DNA from: an uncultured Succinivibrionaceae bacterium
GTDB taxonomy: Bacteria > Pseudomonadota > Gammaproteobacteria > Enterobacterales > Succinivibrionaceae
Assembly (NCBI GenBank): GCA_944389865.1
Contig: CALXNX010000005.1
Location: 1-64,000 of the forward strand
Direction of reading: 5' to 3'
Length of the DNA: 64,000 nucleotides
Shown: piece by piece, positions 33,793-40,938 of the stretch
Position numbering within the stretch: the first letter of the stretch is position 1
How the letters are laid out: the number at the start of each line of letters is the position of its first letter
Notes under the pieces: model-generated
What the model was told of the DNA's origin: nothing
What the model saw: the letters and a program-made list of their open reading frames with translations, nothing else
Database searches by the model: none
Position numbers and translations under genes: made by a program

Positions 33793-33822
33793 CGCAGCCG
33801 CCGTACTGCAGCAGCGGCTGCG
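33793..33822 (-). terminator. Hairpin between the SDR and the thiolase
   Basis: CGCAGCCGC (33793-33801) pairs with GCGGCTGCG (33814-33822), 12-nt loop, in the 82-bp gap between the two minus-strand genes. It may attenuate or process the transcript; no U-run is seen. Confidence 0.4.
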
Positions 33823-33837
33823 GTTAATCTCAGGTGT

Positions 33838-34580
33838 TTAGACGATCATGCCGCCGCCTACATTAATCACCTCAGAGGTGATGTAGGAAGCTTCATCCGA
33901 TGCCAGGAAGGCCACCATATTGGCAACATCCTCGGGCTTGCCGGCATAACCTGCCGGGATACGGGCCATCATGCTGTCCCAAGCTTTGCCTTCGTTTACT
34001 TCCTTGAGCTTTAAAGTCATGTTGGTTTCAATAAAGCCCGGGCAGATCACGTTGCAGGTAATGCTTTTTTAGCGTTCTCGCGGGCTGCGGTTTTGGTAAG
34101 ACCGACCACACCGGCCTTGGCTGCAGCGTAATTGGCCTGTCCGATATTGCCAAGCCAGCTGCCGGATGAAATATTGATCACCCGTCCGTAGTTTTTAGTG
34201 CGCATATGCTGAATGGCCAGCTGAGTGCAGTAAAAAGTGGCGCTCAGATCGACATCTATAACGGCCTGCCAGTTCTCGACGCTCATCTTGTGCAGCATGC
34301 CGTCGCGATTGATGCCGGCATTGTTGACCATGATGTCGATGGTGCCGTACTTTTCAATGATCTTGGCAAATACCTGAGCCACATCGGCTTGTACCGCTAC
34401 ATTGACCTTATGGTACTCGGCGCTCTTGCCGCACGCGGCAATTTCAGCGATGGTTTCACTGCAGTCGGCCAAATCGAGAATATTGACCTTGGCGCCGCAC
34501 TGTGCCAGCTTTAAGGCAATACCTCTGCCGATGCCGTTGCTGCCTCCGGTTACAACCGCCACCTTATTTTCTAAATTCAT
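33838..34580 (-). pseudogene. Acetoacetyl-CoA/3-oxoacyl reductase-like SDR, split by a frameshift
   Basis: A 247-aa FabG/PhaB-type SDR split in two frames. The N-terminal part (34580-34047) has TGGSNGIGRGIA, NNAGINRDGM, INISSGS and YAAAK (catalytic Ser, Tyr, Lys intact). The C-terminal part (34050-33838) has ICPGFIETNM and the family ending 'FLASDEASYITSEVINVGGG'. The break is at a run of six A (minus strand, 34070-34065) in GCTAAAAAAGC: the first frame stops shortly after, and a -1 shift restores 'ITCNVICPGF'. This could be a real mutation, an assembly indel or programmed slippage. AGGAGA precedes the start. It would reduce acetoacetyl-CoA to (R)-3-hydroxybutyryl-CoA. Confidence 0.78.
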
Positions 34581-34613
34581 GCTAAGTCTCCTGAAGTAAA
34601 TTAAAATCGATTA

Positions 34614-36203
34614 TTATTTGCCTTCTTTTGCCAGCACCTTGGCCTTTAAGTTGCAGGGGCCTTGGTTGTAAACAGCCAAATCAATGATCTTGAGGCTGGG
34701 GCTCACAATAGGCTTAAAATCCATCAAAGCCAGCACATCCTTTTCCAGATCAATGCCTGAGGCAATTTCAGTCAGCATCACGCCCTCAGGCACCAGCTCA
34801 AATACCGCACGCTCGGTAACAATCACTACCTTCTGCCCCTTCCTGCGGGCCAGTTCGCCGTTAAAGGAGTACTGGGCCACCTCTTTGACCATTTTGCGGA
34901 TCCTGCCTTCCTTAACGATGGTCAGATGGTTGCCGTCAAAAGAAAATTCACAGCCGGATGCGGTAAAGGTGCCGCAGAACACTACCTTTTTGGCGTTCTG
35001 GGTAATATCGATAAAGCCGCCGGCTCCGGTGCATCGCGGTCCCATCTTGGTCGCGTTGATATTGCCCTGCCCGTCAAGCTCGCCAAATCCCATAAAGGTC
35101 ACGTCCACGCCTGCACCGTTGTAGTAATCCATCTGCTCCACATGAGTGATCATGGCAAGCAGGTTCTGTCCGATGCCGAAATCAATACCGCCGGCCTGCA
35201 CGCCGCCGTAAATGCCGGACTCCACCGTGATCATGATGTCGTTATTAATCTGCTCTTCATTGGAGATATTGCCGATGACATCATTGGGGATCCCGGTACC
35301 TAAGTTGATGACGGCGCCTGGATAAACTTCAGCCAAAGCGCGGCGGCCGATCACCTTGCGCACGGTTAAAGGCAGCGGCTCAATCGCGTTCTGCGGAACT
35401 CTGGCCTGACCGCTGTAGGAAGGATCAAACACCCAGGAGGAGGTCTGACGGTGATCCACATTCGGATTGTCGCAGACTACAATTCCATCAATGAAGACTC
35501 CCGGAACGGTCACGCTCTTGGGATTTAAGGTGCCGGTCTGCACCACCCGCTTAACCTGAGCAAAGACCTTGCCGCCGTAGCGCTTGGCAGCCATCACGCC
35601 GGCCAGTACCTCAAGCTTCATGGCCTCTTCATCAGTGGTCAGATTGCCCATTTCATCGCACTCGGTGCCGCGAATGATGCATACATCAATAGGCTGCTGC
35701 CTGTAGAACATATACTCTTCACCTTCAATGGTGAGAATATCCACAATGTCTTCTAAAGGCTTGGTGCGGGCGTTCATCTTGCCGCCTTCAAGCCTTGGGT
35801 CTACGAAAGTGCCCAGACCCACCTTGGAGATCTTGCCGGGCAGTCCGCAGGCCATGCTGCGGTATAACTGAGCGATCTGCCCCTGCGGCAGGCAGTAAGC
35901 TTCAACTTTGGAATTGGCAATCATATCCATCCAGCGCGGCTGGAGTCCCCAGTGCGATCCGATGATGCGCTTTACCATGCCCTCATGCGCAAAATGCTGA
36001 ATGCCGTCTTTTCTGTCAGACTGCCCGCAGGAGTGCAGCAGCGTCAAATTGCAGGGGTGTCCGGTATCGAGAAATGATTTTTCCAGTGCTTTTAAAATAC
36101 TTTCGCTGGCGCTTACCAGAGTCATGCCGATAGGACAGACGGTCATGCCGTCCTTAAACATCCCGGCAATCTCTTCGGGTTTATAAAATTTTGCCTTTAT
36201 CAT
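34614..36203 (-). CDS. Short-chain acyl-CoA:acetate CoA-transferase (YdiF/Pct type)
   Basis: A 529-aa family I CoA-transferase with both the alpha-like and beta-like halves in one chain, as in YdiF (acetate CoA-transferase) and propionate CoA-transferase. The catalytic Glu is in TVESGIYGGVQAGG; 'GAVINLGTGIPNDVIGNI' and 'QNAKKVVFCGTFTASG' are further family blocks. It moves CoA between acetate and short-chain acids, so it could activate an imported acid without ATP. It starts the cluster that continues into the frameshifted SDR and thiolase, and is separated from the 3-hydroxyacyl-CoA dehydrogenase gene by a terminator. Confidence 0.9.
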   Translation of the reverse strand: MIKAKFYKPEEIAGMFKDGMTVCPIGMTLVSASESILKALEKSFLDTGHPCNLTLLHSCGQSDRKDGIQHFAHEGMVKRIIGSHWGLQPRWMDMIANSKVEAYCLPQGQIAQLYRSMACGLPGKISKVGLGTFVDPRLEGGKMNARTKPLEDIVDILTIEGEEYMFYRQQPIDVCIIRGTECDEMGNLTTDEEAMKLEVLAGVMAAKRYGGKVFAQVKRVVQTGTLNPKSVTVPGVFIDGIVVCDNPNVDHRQTSSWVFDPSYSGQARVPQNAIEPLPLTVRKVIGRRALAEVYPGAVINLGTGIPNDVIGNISNEEQINNDIMITVESGIYGGVQAGGIDFGIGQNLLAMITHVEQMDYYNGAGVDVTFMGFGELDGQGNINATKMGPRCTGAGGFIDITQNAKKVVFCGTFTASGCEFSFDGNHLTIVKEGRIRKMVKEVAQYSFNGELARRKGQKVVIVTERAVFELVPEGVMLTEIASGIDLEKDVLALMDFKPIVSPSLKIIDLAVYNQGPCNLKAKVLAKEGK

Positions 36204-36782
36204 CGGTGCTAACCTTTAAGCTGACTGAGCCCTTAAGAGGCTGTTCATTTTCCAAACCGGTATGACTTCATTGCAGCAACTGCGTTAATCTCCGGTGCTC
36301 ACAGCAGCAGTTTAGAGGTTAGACCTGGATTAAAACGGCTGAAATTTCACACTTTTTCCTATTGACCTGCCCGCCGCAGCTGGGCATAGCCCCACCCTAA
36401 TAACAGCTGCTTCTGTAATTTTTGCGAGTTCCGTCACGTTAAACTTAAAAACGACTGACGCAGCTGCCGAAGATAAAGATTGAGATCTGTCAGTACAGCA
36501 GGATTTTTAGACTTAATTAATTGTTTTACTGCTGTTTTTATTTAAATCCATTTTGTCAAATCCGTATGGCGCACCGGCTTGGGCTTTTCATTGTCAATCT
36601 GCACAATCAGAGCGGTATTTAAGAACGTTTAAAAACTCCTGATTTTGGGCTTGTGCATTATGCAGACGGCGCATCAGCAAACCTTTCACAGCTGCACAAA
36701 TAATAAAAGCAGCGCTCAGGCTGCTTTTAGTCCATTTTTAGAGGGTAATTAATGCGTTGTACGGCGGCTGCTGTTGATGCGG
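36204..36782. promoter_or_regulatory. Upstream region of the CoA-transferase cluster
   Basis: A 579-bp AT-rich gap holding the terminator of the upstream gene (36705-36728) and presumably the promoter for the CoA-transferase, SDR and thiolase. I see no gene, no operator I can name and no tRNA. Confidence 0.45.
36705..36728. terminator. Bidirectional terminator after the 3-hydroxyacyl-CoA dehydrogenase gene
   Basis: AAAAGCAGC (36705-36713) and GCTGCTTTT (36720-36728) form a 9-bp stem with a 6-nt loop. A-rich and T-rich arms give a U-run in both directions. It lies 55 bp past the stop of the minus-strand dehydrogenase. Confidence 0.7.
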
Positions 36783-37619
36783 TCAGTATTTATAAAAGCC
36801 CTGACCGCTTTTGCGCCCTAAATGCCCGGCCTTTACCATACGCTCAAGCAGCGGACAGGGGCGATATTTACTGTCATGAAAACCGTTATACAAGCCGGTC
36901 ATTGTTGCCAGCATTACGTCGATGCCGACAAAGTCGGTAAGCTCGCACGGTCCCATCGGCATATTGGTGCCAAGTTTCATCGCGTTATCCACATCTTCAG
37001 GGCTGCACCCTTCCATCACCATGAAAGCAGCCTCATTCTGCATCGGCACCAGAATGCGATTAACAATAAAGCCGGGATATTCCGGGGCATCCACCGTAGT
37101 TTTGCCTAAAGACTCAATAAAAGACTTAGCCTTGAGGTAAACTTCATCGGTCGTTACCAGCCCGCGGATCAGTTCTACTAACTTCATCACCGGCGCCGGA
37201 TAAAAAAAGTGCGTGCCGATCACCTGCTGCGGACGTTTAGTTGCAGCCGCCAGCTCAGAAATGCTGAGTCCGCTGGTATTTGACAGCAGCAGACAGTCAG
37301 GCTTGCATACGCCATCCAGCTTGCTGAAAACTTCCTTTTTAAGTTCAATTTTCTCCGGAACAGCTTCAATTACCAGATCGGCATCTGCAGCTGCAGCATA
37401 ATCAGTGCTGTAACTGATCCGTGCCAGCACTTCAGCTGCATCCTCAGCAGTCAGTTTGCCTTTGGCGATTTTCTTATCAAACAGCAGCTTTAAATTGGTT
37501 TTTGATTTCTCCTGCGCCGCGGCAAAAGTATCTATGTTCACCACCGGATATCCGGACTGCGCACACTGCTGCGTGATGCCGCTGCCCATCAGTCCTGCGC
37601 CTACAACTGCAATCTTCAT
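36783..37619 (-). CDS. 3-hydroxybutyryl-CoA dehydrogenase
   Basis: A 278-aa NAD-dependent (S)-3-hydroxyacyl-CoA dehydrogenase of the Hbd/PaaH single-domain type. The Rossmann motif is VVGAGLMGSGITQQCA; the catalytic His is in GTHFFYPAPVMKLVE (His-Glu pair); 'PGFIVNRILVPMQNEA' and 'GTNMPMGPCELTDFVGIDV' are family blocks; the C-terminus LGRKSGQGFYKY is canonical. It links acetoacetyl-CoA and (S)-3-hydroxybutyryl-CoA. No crotonase or butyryl-CoA dehydrogenase is nearby. Confidence 0.92.
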   Translation of the reverse strand: MKIAVVGAGLMGSGITQQCAQSGYPVVNIDTFAAAQEKSKTNLKLLFDKKIAKGKLTAEDAAEVLARISYSTDYAAAADADLVIEAVPEKIELKKEVFSKLDGVCKPDCLLLSNTSGLSISELAAATKRPQQVIGTHFFYPAPVMKLVELIRGLVTTDEVYLKAKSFIESLGKTTVDAPEYPGFIVNRILVPMQNEAAFMVMEGCSPEDVDNAMKLGTNMPMGPCELTDFVGIDVMLATMTGLYNGFHDSKYRPCPLLERMVKAGHLGRKSGQGFYKY

Positions 37620-37656
37620 AAAACACTCCTGTATTTAAACGATTTAAAATCTGAAA

Positions 37657-38280
37657 TTAAGCTGCCTTGCTGTTTTTGGGCAGTTCCTGCGCGGCACTGT
37701 GACAGCCGAGGGAATTTAACATACATAAAAAGAGATCGCGGTTGGCAGCAAAGATATCTCCGTAAGCGCAGATAGTTGCCATGACTATGCGATCAGTGAC
37801 TTCACAGTAAGTGACGTATTCAATGCTTTTAAAGCGCTCATCATCCTTCAGCACCCGATAAATTGAATGGTTGGCAGTAATGCTGGACTGAATGCTGTAG
37901 GCGCGGTGCGGCAAATGCTCCAGCAGACGGATGTCATCTATCTGATAGCGATCGGATTTGTTTTTCTTTTGCTTGAGCTCATACTGCCGTTTGATTTCAT
38001 CTACATAATCATCAATGGTCACCTGCTTATTTAACTGCGCCCAGCGCAGTGATAAGGACACATCCTGACTTTTATCACCGCCAACCACGGAGCGGTCTAT
38101 TTTGGCATAGCCGTCGTGATATAAAAAAGGCTTGCTGGGATTTACGAAAATGCGCCAATCCTGCGGATGCAGGATGCTGACCCCATAAGCTTCAAACGGG
38201 ATCAGCGGCACCTGATCGTCAATCTTAACCAGGCGCGGCTGCACCGGCTGAGCTTTACTTTTTCTGCTGAACCAAGGCAT
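37657..38280 (-). CDS. Hypothetical protein, 207 aa
   Basis: I do not recognise this protein. It is soluble-looking: a basic, Ser-rich start (MPWFSRKSKAQ), then a mixed alpha/beta body with 'PFEAYGVSILHPQDWRIFVNPSKP', a charged helix (EIKRQYELKQKKNKSDRY) and 'VTYCEVTDRIVMATICAYGDI'. There is no signal peptide or TM segment. The pattern 'GVSILHPQDWR' followed by strands and 'ADRIVMATI' resembles small lipoprotein/DUF1795-like folds, but I cannot confirm this. It lies between the symporter and the dehydrogenase on the same strand, with short gaps, so it probably belongs to that operon. Confidence 0.75.
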   Translation of the reverse strand: MPWFSRKSKAQPVQPRLVKIDDQVPLIPFEAYGVSILHPQDWRIFVNPSKPFLYHDGYAKIDRSVVGGDKSQDVSLSLRWAQLNKQVTIDDYVDEIKRQYELKQKKNKSDRYQIDDIRLLEHLPHRAYSIQSSITANHSIYRVLKDDERFKSIEYVTYCEVTDRIVMATICAYGDIFAANRDLFLCMLNSLGCHSAAQELPKNSKAA

Positions 38281-38301
38281 GCTTCATTCCTCTTTAAACA
38301 A

Positions 38302-38321
38302 GCGCTGCACTCCTGCAGCGC
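38302..38321 (-). terminator. Short hairpin between the symporter and the hypothetical gene
   Basis: GCGCTGCA (38302-38309) and TGCAGCGC (38314-38321) pair perfectly around a 4-nt loop in the 58-bp gap. It may be a partial terminator or processing stem inside the operon. Confidence 0.35.
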
Positions 38322-38338
38322 AAAGGGACAAACAAAAC

Positions 38339-39904
38339 TTATTTGGCAACTGCCGCTAAGCTCTTTTCATTAATCGAGGACAGCTCCGCACCTGAATAGA
38401 TGATTGAATCAATACGATCATGGTATTTCGAGACCACATCCTGCGGAACCTTGGTCACTAAACTTACCAGGAACACCAGAGCGCCGTTCACCAAGAGGCT
38501 CCAGATCAGCGCAGAGAAGCCAAACGGCGGCTCTACAAAGAAGGTGAAGACAATAGCTACGATAAGTCCTGCCATCGTGCCGATGAAGGCGCCTTCACGG
38601 GTGGCCTTTCTCCAGAACAGACCGGCTAAGGTGCAAGGCAGGATCTGAGCAAAGAAAGGAGAGGACAGCTTGTAGGCATAGTCCACAATTAAAGCCGGCT
38701 TGATCGCCACCACGATAATGGACAGCACCATCAGAATGAGCAGAATTAAGCGGCCGAAAGCTACAATCTTTTTCGGATCTGCAGCTTTATTCTTATTTTC
38801 ATAGAAGTGGTGCAGATAGATATCGCGTGAGGCCATGGCGCTTGCAGATAACAGCAGCGAGTCAGCGGTTGATACGCCGAAGGCAAATAAGCACAGCAGC
38901 GAAATAAAGGCGATGATCGGCGGTGCGTACTGAGTCGATAAAATCGACACCAGATTCTCAGAATCTTCAAAATTCGGGCCTAAAATGGCCGGAGCAATGA
39001 TAATGCCGATAAAGACGATCAGGGAGTAGATCACCACATAGGCTAACGGCATCGTCCAGGCCATCGACTTGAAGTTCTCTTTGGAGGCTGCGACGTAGGT
39101 ACGCATGAAAATATGCGGCCAAACTACCGTAGCAATTGCGCCGGTCAATGCGTTGCCCAGCATGCCCTTCCAGTCAAAAGCGCCGTTAGGACCCGGGGTG
39201 CTTAAGCGATCGTAGGTGCCGTTTTCCTGCATCATCTGCACCGCCTGCACGAACCCGCCGTCCGGGAAATAATGTATGGTGAAATAGGCAATCAGCACAA
39301 TTAAGGTGCCGAAACCCAAGGTGATATGGAATGTATCCATCCAGGCTACCGAGCCCATGCCGCCGCCGATGATGTGCAGTGAAACCACACAGGTTCCTAC
39401 AGCCACTGCAATAAAGTAAGGCACTACTCCTTCAGTGGTCACCACCACCGCATCGCCGATGGCCACCAGCTGCATAGCAACATAGGGCACAATAAACAGC
39501 ATCAGCACCAAGGATACGATAAGACCGAAGGTATCGGAGTAAAAACGGTTGCGCAGAAAATCTACCGGGGTAGTAAAGCCGTATTCACGACCTAAAAGCC
39601 AAAGTCTGTAGCCCATGGCTACGAACATGAGGCCGGCAATCATGCCGCCGGTATTGGAATAATAGCCGATACCGTCACGGTACAGCGCCGCCGGCACACC
39701 GTAGAAAGCCAGAGCGGAAAATACTGAGATTGCTGTAGTGCACATTAAAATAAAGGGATTAATGCCTCTGTCAGCCGTAAAGAACTTTTCCGCGGAACTG
39801 CTGGTTTTTTTAAAGGATCTGGTGCCGTGATAAATCACGAAGCCGGAGTAGATCAGCATACCAAGAATAATTAAGGTAATCGCTGTATTGCTCATATCTG
39901 ACAA
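38339..39904 (-). CDS. Sodium:solute symporter (SSS family)
   Basis: A 521-aa inner-membrane protein with about 13 TM helices. SSS hallmarks are 'GTRSFKKTSSSAEKFFTADRGINPFILMCTTAISVFSALAFYG' at the start, 'GGMGSVAWMDTFHITLG' and 'LFAFGVSTADSLLLSASAMASRDIYLHHF' (sodium site region with consecutive Ser). It resembles the pantothenate/short-chain-acid branch. A small membrane protein precedes it, as YhdT precedes PanF. With CoA-transferase, ligase and thiolase genes downstream, uptake of a short-chain or hydroxy acid is likely, but the substrate is inference. Confidence 0.87.
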   Translation of the reverse strand: MSDMSNTAITLIILGMLIYSGFVIYHGTRSFKKTSSSAEKFFTADRGINPFILMCTTAISVFSALAFYGVPAALYRDGIGYYSNTGGMIAGLMFVAMGYRLWLLGREYGFTTPVDFLRNRFYSDTFGLIVSLVLMLFIVPYVAMQLVAIGDAVVVTTEGVVPYFIAVAVGTCVVSLHIIGGGMGSVAWMDTFHITLGFGTLIVLIAYFTIHYFPDGGFVQAVQMMQENGTYDRLSTPGPNGAFDWKGMLGNALTGAIATVVWPHIFMRTYVAASKENFKSMAWTMPLAYVVIYSLIVFIGIIIAPAILGPNFEDSENLVSILSTQYAPPIIAFISLLCLFAFGVSTADSLLLSASAMASRDIYLHHFYENKNKAADPKKIVAFGRLILLILMVLSIIVVAIKPALIVDYAYKLSSPFFAQILPCTLAGLFWRKATREGAFIGTMAGLIVAIVFTFFVEPPFGFSALIWSLLVNGALVFLVSLVTKVPQDVVSKYHDRIDSIIYSGAELSSINEKSLAAVAK

Positions 39905-39939
39905 GTCCTTGTTAACTAGAGATTGAAGCTGCCTGCAAA

Positions 39940-40149
39940 TTAAGGCACCTGCTTCTGCGTCTTAAAGAATGCGTTGTAATAAACGCCCCAAACCACCGCA
40001 GCGATAATCGGCATAAACAGTAAAATCGCACAATGCAGGGTCAGCCAGCCGAAGAACAAGGGGTTCGGCAGAAAGGTCACCAAAATATAGTCAACGAAAA
40101 AATAGACTATATTGAAGGCGATAAAAAGAATGGTCACACTCTTTTTCAT
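39940..40149 (-). CDS. Small membrane protein paired with the symporter (DUF3311/YhdT-like)
   Basis: A 69-aa protein with two TM helices (about 4-26 and 32-57) and a short basic tail (FFKTQKQVP). I start it at the ATG at 40149, which has GGGAG before it, and not at the ORF's first ATG 38 codons upstream. Proteins of this size and layout commonly precede SSS symporters and may help assemble or tune them. The 35-nt gap to the symporter suggests one transcript. The family label is tentative. Confidence 0.75.
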   Translation of the reverse strand: MKKSVTILFIAFNIVYFFVDYILVTFLPNPLFFGWLTLHCAILLFMPIIAAVVWGVYYNAFFKTQKQVP

Positions 40150-40354
40150 AACATCTCCCAATAACTGCAGACTAGTCTTAGTCAAAAAACAACGCAATCG
40201 ATCACGCACAATAAGAGCAGCTGTACTCTTTGGGAAACATCTTAGAAAAACGGAGGAAGGCAAAAATTCTGCAGTTTCACACTTTGCGGCCGCCGGTTGG
40301 CATTGTGCATTGTGTATATGTACAGTAAGCGTAAATCAAACCAGCGAGCAAAAT

Positions 40355-40368
40355 TTGATCATGATCAA
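40355..40368. promoter_or_regulatory. FNR-type box
   Basis: TTGATCATGATCAA matches the FNR consensus TTGAT-N4-ATCAA at every fixed position. It lies about 205 bp upstream of the symporter operon start (minus strand). It suggests oxygen-responsive control; a CRP or other homologue is possible. Confidence 0.6.
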
Positions 40369-40555
40369 AAGATTAGCGGATGGACTCAAACTTTACGAGC
40401 TGGATCTTTTAAGACAGCGGGCAAATGACGCTGGCAAAGAAGCAGATTGATATTCTGCAGCTGTTCGGAATACGCCTGCCGGTGTCTGGATATACCAATG
40501 ACAGGGCAGTTCCGAAATTGATCCGCTGAGTCAGCGTGAAGCGCACCGCGCGCAG

Positions 40556-40688
40556 CCGCCGCAGGGGGTATTTCCAGCAGGGCAGAAAAGTGAAAGGTTA
40601 GAGCAGCAGTTTGCCCGGCTGAATGGAGCCTACAGATAGGGCATAATGACAGTGAGGGCAGTAAGGGCGCAAAGCTGCCGTGCGGCGG
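40556..40688. repeat. Dispersed intergenic repeat, copy 2
   Basis: This ~133-bp stretch resembles 27798-27903 and ends in perfect 8-bp inverted repeats, CCGCCGCA (40556-40563) and TGCGGCGG (40681-40688). It sits 24 bp from the 3' end of the tRNA gene. It has no ORF. Confidence 0.6.
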
Positions 40689-40712
40689 AAGTGGTGGGGA
40701 GGGGTGAAAAAG

Positions 40713-40790
40713 TGGTCGGTGATAAAGGATTCGAACCTTCGACCCCTTCGTCCCTAACGAAGTGCGCTAACCGGACTGCGCTAATCACCG
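40713..40790 (-). tRNA. tRNA-Pro, anticodon AGG
   Basis: A complete 78-nt cloverleaf with encoded CCA. Acceptor CGGTGAT/ATCACCG with A73; anticodon stem CTTCG/CGAAG with loop TTAGGGA, giving anticodon A-G-G; T arm with GTTCGAATC. The body is very close to E. coli proline tRNAs, which have CGG, GGG or TGG. The A at position 34 is unusual. Confidence 0.95.
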
Positions 40791-40938
40791 ACTTTTAAGA
40801 CCAGAGCCCGGAGGGCTCCTTGAGAACGGCGCTTATTTTACACAAATGATTCGGCAATGTCATCACTTTTTCACGCCGTACCCCCAAATTTTTTGCGCCG
40901 CTAGGGCTGCGCCGCAGGCAGCAGCGCAGATTTTGAGG

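Larger units (their letters stand above)
40150..40712. other. Gap of about 560 bp upstream of the symporter operon
   Basis: It holds the symporter promoter region with an FNR-type box (40355-40368) and, further right, the second copy of a dispersed repeat (40556-40688). No ORF here is credible. Confidence 0.55.
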
